Source of the DNA: Kibdelosporangium philippinense
GTDB taxonomy: Bacteria; Actinomycetota; Actinomycetes; Mycobacteriales; Pseudonocardiaceae
NCBI RefSeq assembly: GCF_021390435.2
Contig: NZ_JAJVCN010000002.1
Span: 806,001-870,000, forward strand
DNA: 64,000 nucleotides
Reading direction: 5' to 3'
Every line of letters starts with the position of its first letter. Position 1 is the stretch's first letter. The position numbers and the translations under genes are program-made. Of this stretch, positions 34,151 through 42,941 are shown piece by piece. Under the pieces are notes generated by a model, which was given only the letters and a program-made list of their open reading frames with translations, did no database searches and was not told the origin of the DNA.

Positions 34151-34918
34151 ATGCCCACGACGTTCGGGTTGTCGTTCGCGGCGATCGACATCTTGTCTGA
34201 GGGACTTGAGCTCAATTGCCGGGTCTACCCGTTCACCATCCCGAGTTTCGGCGAATTCGCGGACGACCGGGTACGGATCGCGGGCGCGATCAAGGACGAT
34301 CTGATCAACCGGGGCCTGGCGGACCACCAAGGCCTCGGCCCTGAGGTCACGGCCGCACTGCGGCTGTTCAACGACTTCCAAGTCGCGATCGCTGTGATGG
34401 GCGATGTCGACGGCGGCCGGAAGGTCTACGCGCGCGGAGCGGTCACGGCGAGGCGCGGCATGGTGGTCGTCCAGGACGACCAGCTGCTGAAGTTCGAGAT
34501 GATCCGGCCGGAAGGCCTGGCACGCAGCATCGCGGCGCTCCTGCCGCCCCTCAACGCGGGTCCTGGCCAGTCGGTGACCGTGACGCGCCCCAAGGCCCAT
34601 CCAGCGCCCACGGACGACGAGGGCGGCTTCCGTCAGCCGGTCGCGCGCCCGGTCCAGACCGTGAACCCGGCCCAGCTGCGTGGCGCCGAGGAGATGCTGC
34701 GCCGCAAACGCCTCGGCTCAGGCCATTTCGCGGTGCTCGGCCGGGATCGCAACGGTCACATCACGCAGGAGCCGAACCTGGGCTGGATCGACACGGACGC
34801 GGGTCGCTACCTCGTCCAGTCCATCGACAGCGACGAAGTCGAAGGCGGCACGTACTTCCCGGCCGACAGCCAGCGAATGATCCACCAGCTCAACGAACTC
34901 CTGAAGTCCGTGAGCTGA
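34151..34918 (+). CDS. ESX secretion-associated EspG-family protein
   Basis: 255 aa, no signal or membrane segment. The pattern FGLSFAAIDILSEGLEL at the N-terminus, the VAIAVMGDVDGGRKVYARGA strand and the C-terminal GWIDTDAGRYLVQSI fit EspG, the cytoplasmic chaperone that binds PE-PPE-type substrates of type VII secretion. No esx, pe/ppe or ecc gene is nearby, so this is an orphan copy; such orphans are common in Pseudonocardiaceae. The start has CGGGAA very close upstream, so a slightly later start is possible. Confidence 0.75.
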   Translation: MPTTFGLSFAAIDILSEGLELNCRVYPFTIPSFGEFADDRVRIAGAIKDDLINRGLADHQGLGPEVTAALRLFNDFQVAIAVMGDVDGGRKVYARGAVTARRGMVVVQDDQLLKFEMIRPEGLARSIAALLPPLNAGPGQSVTVTRPKAHPAPTDDEGGFRQPVARPVQTVNPAQLRGAEEMLRRKRLGSGHFAVLGRDRNGHITQEPNLGWIDTDAGRYLVQSIDSDEVEGGTYFPADSQRMIHQLNELLKSVS

Positions 34919-34922
34919 AAGA

Positions 34923-34970
34923 CCTCGTGAGTGGTTATTCGGGTTCTAACCCGAATAACCACTCACGAGG
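34923..34970. terminator. 23-bp perfect palindrome, bidirectional terminator or repeat
   Basis: Two 23-base arms (34923-34945 and 34948-34970) are perfectly complementary around a CT loop; the left arm begins CCTCGTGAGTGGTTATTCGG. It sits in the 55-bp gap between convergent espG-like and korB genes, where it can end both transcripts. The same arm wording recurs between nuoG and nuoH (21765-21810), so it also belongs to a dispersed palindrome family. Confidence 0.75.
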
Positions 34971-34973
34971 TTC

Positions 34974-36029
34974 TTAGTCGACGGTCCAGGTGTCGCGGCC
35001 GTTCAGCAGGGCCTGCAGGTTCGCGGGCTTCGCTGCCTTGGCGGTGGTGACCTGGTGGCGCGCCTGGTCGTCGTACGTCGCCCGCTGCACGTTGCGGAAG
35101 ATGCCGGTGACCGTGTGGGACAGGTCCTCGCCACCGATCCGGGACAGTGCGAACGAGTACGTCGGGTCCTCGATGGTCGCGTCGTGCACGACGAGGTTCT
35201 CCTCGCCGACATCCGCGACCTTGGCCACTTCCAGGCCGCCGAATCCGGCGCGCACCAAGCCGTAGTCGCCGTCCGGGCCGAAGCGCACCGGCTCACCCTG
35301 CCGCAGCGGGATCAGCCTGCGCTCCTTCTCGCCCTGGTCCTTCAGTACGTCGAACGCGCCGTCGTTGAAGATCGGGCAGTTCTGGTAGATCTCCACCAGT
35401 GCCGAACCCCGGTGCTGCGCCGCGGCCTGCAGGACCTCGGTCAGGCCCTTGCGGTCGGAGTCCAGCGCGCGCCCGACGAACGTCGCCTCGGCGCCAAGCG
35501 CCAGCGAGATCGGGTTGAAGGGGTGGTCGAGCGACCCCATCGGCGTCGACTTGGTGATCTTGCCGGTCTCCGAGGTCGGTGAGTACTGCCCCTTGGTCAG
35601 GCCGTAGATCCGGTTGTTGAACAACAGGATCTTCAGGTTCACGTTCCGGCGCAGTGCGTGGATCAGGTGGTTGCCACCGATGGACAGCGCGTCACCGTCG
35701 CCGGTCACGACCCACACCGACAGGTCGGGGCGAGCCACCGCGAGACCGGTCGCGATCGACGGCGCACGGCCGTGGATCGAGTGGATGCCGTAGGTGTTCA
35801 TGTAGTACGGGAACCGCGATGAGCAGCCGATCCCGGACACGAACACGATGTTCTCGCGCTTGAGGCCAAGCGTCGGCATGAACGCCTGCACGGCGTTCAG
35901 CACGATGTAGTCACCGCACCCAGGGCACCAGCGGACCTCCTGGTCCGACTTGTAGTCCTTGGCGGTCTGCTTCTCGTCAGTGGTCGGAATGCCGGCAAGG
36001 CCGGGCAAACCGAGGTCGATGGCGGTCAT
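34974..36029 (-). CDS. korB: 2-oxoglutarate:ferredoxin oxidoreductase subunit beta
   Basis: 351 aa. It carries the thiamine diphosphate site (GDGDALSIGGNHLIHALRRN, closing with NNRIYGLTKGQYSPTS) and the Cys motif WCPGCGDY near residue 34 with GIGCSSRFP for the [4Fe-4S] cluster. With KorA it decarboxylates 2-oxoglutarate to succinyl-CoA and reduces ferredoxin; in mycobacteria KOR works beside or instead of a classical dehydrogenase. Start overlaps korA by 4 nt (ATGA), so the two are translationally coupled. Confidence 0.93.
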   Translation of the reverse strand: MTAIDLGLPGLAGIPTTDEKQTAKDYKSDQEVRWCPGCGDYIVLNAVQAFMPTLGLKRENIVFVSGIGCSSRFPYYMNTYGIHSIHGRAPSIATGLAVARPDLSVWVVTGDGDALSIGGNHLIHALRRNVNLKILLFNNRIYGLTKGQYSPTSETGKITKSTPMGSLDHPFNPISLALGAEATFVGRALDSDRKGLTEVLQAAAQHRGSALVEIYQNCPIFNDGAFDVLKDQGEKERRLIPLRQGEPVRFGPDGDYGLVRAGFGGLEVAKVADVGEENLVVHDATIEDPTYSFALSRIGGEDLSHTVTGIFRNVQRATYDDQARHQVTTAKAAKPANLQALLNGRDTWTVD

Positions 36030-37933
36030 GCCGAGACCCCCTTCACAACGTCTGTGAGCACCCCTTGCAGCTCCTCGGCTTTGAACGGCAGGCCAGCGAC
36101 CTTGGTGTAGCTGATCGCGTCGATCAGGTACCTGGCCCGCAGGAGCAGGGCGAGCTGGCCGAGGTTCATCTCCGGGATCACTACCCGGTCGTACGAGCGC
36201 AGCACGTCACCCAGGTTCGCCGGGAACGGGTTGAGGTGCCGCAAATGTGCCTGTGCCACGGCCTGCCCGAGCTTGCGGACGCGACGGCAGGCCGCCCCGA
36301 TCGGCCCGAACGTCGATCCCCAGCCGAGCACGAGCACCCGTGCCTTGCCGGACGGGTCGTCCACTTCGAGGTCGGGCACCTTGATGCCGTCGATCTTGCG
36401 CTGGCGCAGCCGCACCATGAAGTCATGGTTAGCCGGATCGTAGGAAATCGAACCCTTTCCGTCCTGCTTCTCCAGACCACCGATCCGGTGCTGCAGGCCG
36501 GGTGTTCCCGGGATCGCCCACTCGCGGGCCAACGTCTCCGGATCGCGTACGTACGGCCAGTGCTCGTCCGAGCCGTCGGTCGCGTTCGGCTTGGAGGCGA
36601 AGGTCACGCGCAGGTCCGGCAGCGTCTCGACATCGGGGATCAGCCACGGCTCCGAACCGTTGGCGATCGCGCCGTCCGACAGCAGCAGCACGGGAGTGCG
36701 GTACTCCAAAGCGATCCGCGCGGCGTCGACGGCCGCGTCGAAGCAGTCCGCGGGTGACTGCGGCGCGATGATCGGCACCGGCGATTCACCGTTGCGGCCG
36801 AACATCGCCTGCAACAGGTCGGCCTGTTCGGTCTTGGTCGGCAGACCGGTCGACGGGCCACCGCGCTGGACGTCGATCACGACCAGCGGGAGCTCGGTCA
36901 TCACGCCGAGGCCGATCGTCTCGGACTTCAGCGCGATACCGGGACCGGAGGTCGAGGTCACGCCGAGCGCGCCGCCGTAGGAGGCGCCGAGCGCCATACC
37001 GATACCGGCGATCTCGTCCTCGGCCTGGATGGTCGTCACGCCGAAGTTCTTGTGCCGGGACAGCTCGTGCAGGATGTCCGACGCTGGTGTGATCGGGTAC
37101 GTGCCGAGCACGATCTCCAGCCCGGAGCGCTGCCCAGCGGCGACGATTCCGTATGCCAGCGCGGTGTTCCCGGTGATCTGGCGGTACGTGCCCTTGTTCA
37201 GCTTGGCCGGCGCGACCTGATAGGTCGTCGCGAAGGATTCCGTTGTCTCGCCGTAGTTCCAGCCCGCGCGGAAGGCAAAGATGTTGGCCTCGGCGATGTC
37301 CGGCTTCTTGGCGAACTTCTCCCGCAGGAACTGCTCGGTGCCCTCGGTCGGCCGGTGGTACATCCAGGACAGCAGGCCGAGCGCGAACATGTTCTTCGCG
37401 CGTTCGGCGTCCTTCTTGGAAAGGCCGGTCTCCTCGAGCGCGCCACGGGTGATCGTGGCCATCGCGACCTTGTGCACCTGGTAGGACTCGAGCGACTCGT
37501 TTTCCAGCGGGTCGGCGTCGTAGCCGACCTTCTGGAGATTGCGCTTGTTGAACTCGTCGGTGTTGACGATCAGTGTCCCACCTGGTGGGAGGTCGCCGAT
37601 GTTGGCCTTCAGCGCGGCGGGGTTCATCGCGACGAGGACGTCCGGCCGGTCGCCTGGCGTGAGAATGTCGTAGTCAGCGAAGTGCAGCTGGAAGCTCGAC
37701 ACACCGGGCAACGTGCCCTGTGGAGCGCGGATCTCGGCCGGGAAGTTCGGCAGCGTCGCGAGGTCGTTGCCGAAGGCCGCGGCCTCGGATGTGAAGCGGT
37801 CACCGGTGAGCTGCATGCCATCGCCAGAGTCGCCGGCGAACCGGATGACCACGCGGTCGAGCTTCGTGATCTCGGTGTGCCTTGACGTCTTCAGCGCGTG
37901 GCCGTTGGTTTCACCCTCGACACCTGTGCTCAT
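36026..37933 (-). CDS. korA: 2-oxoglutarate:ferredoxin oxidoreductase subunit alpha
   Basis: 635 aa, a fusion of gamma and alpha domains as usual for KorA. The gamma part begins with RFAGDSGDGMQLTG. The alpha part starts near residue 230 (GNTALAYGIVAAGQRSGLEI) and includes YPITPASDILHELSRH and VTSTSGPGIALKSE. The ATG at 37933 has only a distant purine-rich RBS. Two TTACC-N3-GGTA dyads lie in the upstream 208-bp gap. Confidence 0.93.
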   Translation of the reverse strand: MSTGVEGETNGHALKTSRHTEITKLDRVVIRFAGDSGDGMQLTGDRFTSEAAAFGNDLATLPNFPAEIRAPQGTLPGVSSFQLHFADYDILTPGDRPDVLVAMNPAALKANIGDLPPGGTLIVNTDEFNKRNLQKVGYDADPLENESLESYQVHKVAMATITRGALEETGLSKKDAERAKNMFALGLLSWMYHRPTEGTEQFLREKFAKKPDIAEANIFAFRAGWNYGETTESFATTYQVAPAKLNKGTYRQITGNTALAYGIVAAGQRSGLEIVLGTYPITPASDILHELSRHKNFGVTTIQAEDEIAGIGMALGASYGGALGVTSTSGPGIALKSETIGLGVMTELPLVVIDVQRGGPSTGLPTKTEQADLLQAMFGRNGESPVPIIAPQSPADCFDAAVDAARIALEYRTPVLLLSDGAIANGSEPWLIPDVETLPDLRVTFASKPNATDGSDEHWPYVRDPETLAREWAIPGTPGLQHRIGGLEKQDGKGSISYDPANHDFMVRLRQRKIDGIKVPDLEVDDPSGKARVLVLGWGSTFGPIGAACRRVRKLGQAVAQAHLRHLNPFPANLGDVLRSYDRVVIPEMNLGQLALLLRARYLIDAISYTKVAGLPFKAEELQGVLTDVVKGVSA

Positions 37934-38054
37934 TGGGCTCGCCTGATCCCTCTCTGTCGCAACCGTGAATTCAGTTGCTTGCCCCGCTTCGAGCCTAGTC
38001 CTCGAACCTCGCGTCGGCCTCGCACCTAGCTGCAGACGGACTAGTCCTTACCTG

Positions 38055-38067
38055 TTACCAAAGGTAG
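38055..38067. promoter_or_regulatory. TTACC-N3-GGTA operator-like dyad 1 before korA
   Basis: TTACC-AAA-GGTA(G), a near copy of the palindrome at 38125-38139 and 70 bp from it. Its position upstream of korA suggests a repressor site; the regulator is not identified. Confidence 0.35.
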
Positions 38068-38124
38068 ATACCGGGCTTGGACCGGTACTGCCTAAGCGGT
38101 CTACGTCACATGCCATAAGTATAT

Positions 38125-38139
38125 GTTACCGCCGGTAAC
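38125..38139. promoter_or_regulatory. TTACC-N3-GGTAA operator-like dyad 2
   Basis: GTTACCG-C-CGGTAAC, a perfect 15-bp palindrome just after the stop of the enoyl-CoA hydratase gene and ~190 bp upstream of korA. Size and symmetry fit a TetR-type operator. Confidence 0.45.
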
Positions 38140-38141
38140 AC

Positions 38142-38891
38142 CTACGACCGGCCGGTGATCCGCGTTCGCAGCTTGTCCAGCCGCTGCGTGAACTCCGATG
38201 AGGTCATAGACGCCACCTGCGCTCGTATCTCAATGTCAACGGCCGTCGCATGATCGACATTGCCGGAAGTCGCTCGCGAAGTTTGTTTCGTTGTACGCAC
38301 GAGACCACGTGGAGCGTTCACGGCACCGGCCGCCAACTGGACGGACGCGGCGACCGGATCGTCGGCCAACCGCCATGCAAGGCCTTTCTGAACAGCGGTT
38401 TCCGCGTCGAGAACGGACCCGAGCAACGTCATCGCGACGGCTGTCTGGGAATCGACGGCCCGCTGCAGCATCCAGGTCATGCCGCCACCGGGGTGAATCC
38501 CAATCTGTAGGAACCGCGCATCAAACCTTGCGTTCGGACCAGCGATGCGCATGTCACACGCGAGCGCCAAATTCAGCCCCGCGCCAACTGCGGCACCGTT
38601 GACCGCGGCGATGGTCGGGAGGCTGCAGTCAGCAAACGCGAGGAAACCCGCGTAGATCCTGCGAAGCCCCTCTTCCTGCGCATCGCCGAGCGTGGACAGA
38701 TCCGCGCCCGCGCAGAACGCGGGCGGCGCGCCCGTGACAACGATCGCGTGCACGCTCTCGTCGTTCTCACAGGTCTGGACCGCGTCGACGAGGGCGTCGG
38801 AGATGGCCAACGTCAACGCGTTACGCCGTTCCGGGACGTTGAGCGTGACGACAGCGACGCCGTCCTCACGCTCGAGCACCACTTCGGTCAT
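38142..38891 (-). CDS. enoyl-CoA hydratase/isomerase family protein
   Basis: 249 aa crotonase-fold enzyme. The oxyanion-hole strands are seen as APPAFCAGADLSTLGD near residue 60 and AAVNGAAVGAGLNLALACDM near residue 95. In the 130-140 region the usual catalytic Glu of the GGTQRL helix is replaced by GGGMTWMLQRAV, so hydratase activity cannot be assumed; isomerase or thioesterase-type chemistry is possible. There is no strong RBS and the gene may be transcribed without a leader. It is separated from korA by an operator-containing gap. Confidence 0.82.
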   Translation of the reverse strand: MTEVVLEREDGVAVVTLNVPERRNALTLAISDALVDAVQTCENDESVHAIVVTGAPPAFCAGADLSTLGDAQEEGLRRIYAGFLAFADCSLPTIAAVNGAAVGAGLNLALACDMRIAGPNARFDARFLQIGIHPGGGMTWMLQRAVDSQTAVAMTLLGSVLDAETAVQKGLAWRLADDPVAASVQLAAGAVNAPRGLVRTTKQTSRATSGNVDHATAVDIEIRAQVASMTSSEFTQRLDKLRTRITGRS

Positions 38892-38957
38892 AGCAAGAAC
38901 GGTACGAGGTGCCCGTCCGTCGGCCGCTTCGACGTTCCGCCCGGTTGGACGGGAGTG

Positions 38958-39416
38958 TCAACGCGGCTCGGGCGTCGGCGACCGTTCAAGCAGAGTCGAC
39001 AGCACCACAGTGGACACCGTCCGGTCGATCATGTCGACGCCACGCAGCCGTTCGAGCGCGTCCTCGAGATGGTGAATGTCCGCGGCCCGCAGGTGCACGA
39101 TCGCATCGGCCGCGCCAGAGACCGTGTACGCGGCGACGACCTCAGGCAGCGGTTCGAGGCTGGCGCGGATCTGTCCGGGTGAGACGTTGCCCCGGTAGCG
39201 GACCTCGACGAACGCCTCCGTCCCCCATCCGAGTGCTTCCGGATCGACAACCGCGGTGAATCCACGAAGGACGCCCCGGTCAAGCAGACGATCGACCCGC
39301 CGCTTGACCGCGGGAGCGGATAAGCCGACAACCTTGCCGATCTCGGCATAGCTTGACCGGGCGTCAGCCACGAGCTGCGAAACGATTCGCTGATCTATCG
39401 AGTCCACACGCAACAT
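38958..39416 (-). CDS. Lrp/AsnC-family transcriptional regulator
   Basis: 152 aa. N-terminal helix-turn-helix (SYAEIGKVVGLSAPAVKRRV) followed by the RAM effector-binding domain (GTEAFVEVRYRGNVSP, VSGAADAIVHL). ATG 39416 is preferred to a TTG at 39428. It is divergent from the dimethylargininase gene across 66 bp; the same pairing (Rv2324 with ddaH) is known in mycobacteria, so it probably controls arginine-related catabolism and itself. Confidence 0.85.
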   Translation of the reverse strand: MLRVDSIDQRIVSQLVADARSSYAEIGKVVGLSAPAVKRRVDRLLDRGVLRGFTAVVDPEALGWGTEAFVEVRYRGNVSPGQIRASLEPLPEVVAAYTVSGAADAIVHLRAADIHHLEDALERLRGVDMIDRTVSTVVLSTLLERSPTPEPR

Positions 39417-39482
39417 TCTGCATGCCAAAGCGCAATACTACGAGCTTGATCGCCTGTGGATGCGGGTCCTACATTTCGATCC

Positions 39483-40307
39483 ATGACATCTGCGGACCGG
39501 ATGCCCACGACACGGCGGTATCTGATGTGTGCGCCGACCTACTTCGAGGTCGCCTACTCGATCAACCCGTGGATGGACCCAACGAAGCCGGTAGACCACG
39601 ACCTGGTGCTGGCGCAGTGGCAAAAGCTGCACGACACCTACGCCGAACTGGGCCACAAAGTGGAGACCATCGAGCCCCAACCAGGCCTCCCCGACATGGT
39701 CTTCGCCGCGAACTCGGCGACAGTGATCGACGGCCGCGTCCTAGGCGCCCGCTTCCGCGCGGCGGAGCGTGCGCCGGAGGCTGATCACTACCGCAGGTGG
39801 TTCAACGAAAACGGCTACCACAACGTGGTGATGCCCACGTGCATAAACGAAGCCGAAGGCGACTTCGCGTGGACAGGCAGGTACCTGTTGGCGGGTACCG
39901 GTTTCCGAACTGACCCAGGAGCCCACGCCGAGGCCCAGGAAGTCCTGGGCGTGCCCGTGGTCTCGCTGCACCTGGTGGACCCGCGCTACTACCACCTGGA
40001 CACGGCGCTGTTCGTACTCAACGAGGACGAACCCAACGTTGCCTACTACCCGGAGGCCTTCTCCGAAGGATCCCAGCGAGTCCTGCGCCGACTGTTCCCC
40101 CAGGCCGTCATAGCCACAGCGGAGGACGCGGAAACCTTCGGCCTGAACGCCGTATCCGACGGCCGCAACGTCATCCTGCCCACAGAGTCCACCAGCCTGG
40201 CGGCCCAGTTGGCCACGCGAGGTTATGAGCCGATCTTCGTGGACATCTCAGAGCTGAAGAAGTCCGGCGGCGGCCCGAAGTGCTGCACGATGGAGATCCG
40301 CGGCTGA
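39483..40307 (+). CDS. ddaH: dimethylargininase / amidinotransferase family
   Basis: 274 aa guanidine-modifying enzyme. Visible family motifs are DMVFAANSATV, the region around NEAEGDFAW, the His motif in SLHLVDPRYYHLDTAL, and the catalytic Cys in the C-terminal GGGPKCCTMEIRG. It would hydrolyse methylarginine, or arginine, to citrulline or ornithine. Start at ATG 39483; the upstream in-frame GTG-type extension lies in the promoter shared with the Lrp gene. Confidence 0.85.
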   Translation: MTSADRMPTTRRYLMCAPTYFEVAYSINPWMDPTKPVDHDLVLAQWQKLHDTYAELGHKVETIEPQPGLPDMVFAANSATVIDGRVLGARFRAAERAPEADHYRRWFNENGYHNVVMPTCINEAEGDFAWTGRYLLAGTGFRTDPGAHAEAQEVLGVPVVSLHLVDPRYYHLDTALFVLNEDEPNVAYYPEAFSEGSQRVLRRLFPQAVIATAEDAETFGLNAVSDGRNVILPTESTSLAAQLATRGYEPIFVDISELKKSGGGPKCCTMEIRG

Positions 40308-40366
40308 TCGGAAATCACCCGACTGTGATCTGCCGTACATGTGTTCGATTGTGCGACACTAGGTTC

Positions 40367-40663
40367 ATGGCCGAAGACGAAAGCCTTGAGCGGAAGGTAA
40401 GGAAGCTGGAAGTCCAGCACGCCGAGACCCGCTGGCTGACGCTGCGGTTGGACGACGACGTCAAAGAACTGCGTGAGGATCTCCGTGAGGTCAAGGCGAC
40501 TCAGCAGGTTCACACGACGGTGCTCAACGAGCACACGGCGCTTCTGAACGAGCACAGCGCCAAGCTGCAGGAGCACGACGCCCGGTTCGACTCGGTCGAC
40601 AGTCAGCTTCGATCGCTGACTCAGATGGTCGGCCAGGTACTCGATCGTCTACCCGAAAAATAG
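40367..40663 (+). CDS. small coiled-coil protein of unknown function
   Basis: 98 aa, highly charged, with heptad repeats through most of its length (LERKVRKLEVQHAE..., then repeated HTTVLNEHTALLNEHSAKLQ). No Cys, signal or membrane segment. The stretch VLNEHTALLNEHSAKLQEHD is an internal 7-residue repeat. There is almost no leader before ATG 40367, so it may be translated from a leaderless mRNA. It could be a partner protein for oligomerisation; no family is recognised. Confidence 0.55.
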   Translation: MAEDESLERKVRKLEVQHAETRWLTLRLDDDVKELREDLREVKATQQVHTTVLNEHTALLNEHSAKLQEHDARFDSVDSQLRSLTQMVGQVLDRLPEK

Positions 40664-40733
40664 ACACTCACCCATCGCCGCCCACGCAACCCGCAGTGCC
40701 CTCGGGTGCGCTGGGCGGCTTACATTGGGCGCG

Positions 40734-41498
40734 ATGAGTACTGAACGGCGGCGGGCACGCAGGCAGCCCACCAAACTGTGGCGGGTGCCGGTGGTTCGCA
40801 CCCAGCGGATCACTCCGAGGATGGCCAGGATCACGGTCGGCGGCCCGCAGATCGAGGACTTCGCGGGCGCGGGCACGGACGAGAACGTGATGCTCTACCT
40901 CTACGAGCCCGGTGCCGAACTGCCTGAGCCGCTCACCCTCGAGTCCGCGCGAGTCGCGATGTCACGGGTCCGGCCGTACATGCGCACCTACACCATCCGC
41001 AGGCATGACCCGGCAGCTAATGAGATCGATTTCGACTTCGTGCTGCATGGCGATCATGGTCCGGCGTCCAAGTGGGCGTCCAATGCCAAGCCGGGTGACG
41101 AGGTGATCTTTGTCGGTCCGTCGCCCGCGTATCAGCCGAATCCGGACGCCGACTGGCATCTGCTCATCGGGGACGAGACCGCCCTGCCCGCTATCGGCGC
41201 CATCATGCAGGCGCTGCCCACCGCCGAGATCAAGGCGTTCGTCGAGATCGAGGACGCTGCCGAGGAACAGGATCTCGACGTTGTCTGGGTGCATCGAAAC
41301 GGTGTTCCCGCGGGCAGTCCTGAGCCGTTGGTGAAGGCGCTCGAGGCAGCTGAGTTCCCACAGGGCAGGCCTGCTGTCTGGGCCGCGGGTGAGCGCCAGG
41401 TCATGCAGGCTGTCCGTGAGGTCTTGGTCGGGCGGGGTGTCGACCGGGCCAGCGTGCGACCGGCCAGCTACTGGCGGCTCGGCCACGCCGGGTCCTAA
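40734..41498 (+). CDS. siderophore-interacting protein (FAD ferric-siderophore reductase)
   Basis: 254 aa. The FAD-binding motif RPYMRTYTIRRHDP near residue 85, DFVLHGDHGPASKWA and FVGPSPAY fit the SIP/ViuB family, as does the C-terminal NAD(P)H-binding half ending in SVRPASYWRLGHAG. It releases iron from siderophores by reduction in the cytoplasm. No clear iron box is visible upstream, and no transporter is adjacent. Confidence 0.9.
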   Translation: MSTERRRARRQPTKLWRVPVVRTQRITPRMARITVGGPQIEDFAGAGTDENVMLYLYEPGAELPEPLTLESARVAMSRVRPYMRTYTIRRHDPAANEIDFDFVLHGDHGPASKWASNAKPGDEVIFVGPSPAYQPNPDADWHLLIGDETALPAIGAIMQALPTAEIKAFVEIEDAAEEQDLDVVWVHRNGVPAGSPEPLVKALEAAEFPQGRPAVWAAGERQVMQAVREVLVGRGVDRASVRPASYWRLGHAGS

Positions 41499-41572
41499 CA
41501 GGAACTTCCTTTCCTACCAGAGCGTTGTTTTCGAAGAGACGTCACAAGACCCGGGAAGGAGGGCATCTCACC

Positions 41573-42436
41573 GTGCACAGTCACTACAACGGCCTGAAAA
41601 CCGCGCTCCTGCTGGGCGGCATGAGTGCTCTCATCCTGCTGATCAGCTCGCTGTTCGGGCGCACCGCACTGGTCATCGGGTTGCTGATCGCGCTCGGAGT
41701 CAACGCCTACGCGTACTTCAACTCCGACAAGATCGCCCTGCGGGCCATGCGTGCACGCCCCGTATCCCAATGGGAACAGCCTGCGATGTACCGGATCGTG
41801 CGTGAGCTCGCGAACGCCGCGCGCCAGCCGATGCCACGGCTGTACATCAGCCCGACGCAGGCGCCCAACGCGTTTGCCACGGGTCGTAACCCGCGCAATG
41901 CCGCAGTGTGTTGCACCACAGGGATTCTGGAGATCCTGAACGAGCGTGAACTGCGTGCCGTCCTCGGGCATGAGCTGTCGCACGTCTACAACCGCGACAT
42001 CCTCATCTCCTGTGTCGCGGGCGCGCTGGCCAGCGTGATCAGCTTCCTGGCCAACTTCGCGATGTTCTTCGGCCTTTTCGGCGGGGACGACGATGACCGG
42101 CCGAATCCGTTGGCGATGCTGGCGATCGCGATTCTCGGCCCGGTCGCCGCAGGCGTCGTGCGGATGGCGATCAGCCGTTCGCGAGAGTTCCAAGCTGACC
42201 AGTCCGGTGCCGAGTTGACCGGTGATCCGCTCGCTCTGGCGTCGGCATTGCGCAAGCTGGAGATCGGCACGCAGCAGGCACCGCTGGCGCCGGAGCCCGC
42301 CATCGCGTCGCAGTCGCACCTGATGATTGCGAACCCGTTCCGGCCGGGTGAACAACTTGCACGGCTGTTCGACACACATCCGCCGATCGCCGAGCGAATC
42401 CGGCGACTGGAGGACATGGCACGTCGCGGACTGTGA
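41573..42436 (+). CDS. htpX: HtpX-family membrane zinc protease
   Basis: 287 aa. Two N-terminal membrane helices (ALLLGGMSALILLISSLFG and ALVIGLLIALGVNAY), then the catalytic zinc motif HELSH near residue 137 and two further hydrophobic segments. The third zinc ligand should be the Glu in SREFQAD. GTG 41573 is chosen for the GGAGGG 9 nt upstream; the frame is open further up. It degrades misfolded membrane proteins under stress. Confidence 0.92.
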   Translation: MHSHYNGLKTALLLGGMSALILLISSLFGRTALVIGLLIALGVNAYAYFNSDKIALRAMRARPVSQWEQPAMYRIVRELANAARQPMPRLYISPTQAPNAFATGRNPRNAAVCCTTGILEILNERELRAVLGHELSHVYNRDILISCVAGALASVISFLANFAMFFGLFGGDDDDRPNPLAMLAIAILGPVAAGVVRMAISRSREFQADQSGAELTGDPLALASALRKLEIGTQQAPLAPEPAIASQSHLMIANPFRPGEQLARLFDTHPPIAERIRRLEDMARRGL

Positions 42437-42470
42437 CGTCTGGCGGTGTGACCGGACCGCTCGCACTGGG

Positions 42471-42941
42471 ATGGTCCGAGTCATGGTGGACGGTGACATC
42501 CGGCGACGGTTGGCCTACGGCGACCACGACGCGCTCGCCGAGGTGTACGACCTGTACAGCCCAACGGTGTACGCGGTCGCCCTCAGCGTGACGGGTGATG
42601 CAACGGTCGCCGCGGACATCTCCGTCAATGTGTTCGTGAGCCTGTGGAACCGTCCGCTGTCCTACGACCCCGGCCAGGCGAGCCTTCAGTGCTGGCTGGC
42701 CATGATGGCGCATCGGCGCGCGGTGGAATGGTTGCGGCACAACACCATTCCCGCTCAGCGGGTGATCGTCGACCGGCCGGTCGCGCTGGCTTCGCTGCCC
42801 GACCTGACCAGGCAGGCCGTTGAGCTCGCCTACTTCAGCGGCCGCACGTACCAGCAGATCGCGATCGAGCTCGGCATCCCGGCTGGCACGGCGAAATCCC
42901 GGTTGCGGGCCGGTCTGCGTGAGCTGGCGGCGGTGCTGTGA
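42471..42941 (+). CDS. ECF RNA polymerase sigma factor
   Basis: 156 aa (or 152 aa from ATG 42483). Region 2 (YDLYSPTVYAVALSVTGD, then ADISVNVFVSLWNRP) and region 4 helix-turn-helix (LAYFSGRTYQQIAIELGIPA followed by GTAKSRLRAGL) are clear. It overlaps the next gene by GTGA, so the pair is co-translated, the usual sigma/anti-sigma layout. The subgroup resembles SigK-like ECFs. Confidence 0.88.
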   Translation: MVRVMVDGDIRRRLAYGDHDALAEVYDLYSPTVYAVALSVTGDATVAADISVNVFVSLWNRPLSYDPGQASLQCWLAMMAHRRAVEWLRHNTIPAQRVIVDRPVALASLPDLTRQAVELAYFSGRTYQQIAIELGIPAGTAKSRLRAGLRELAAVL

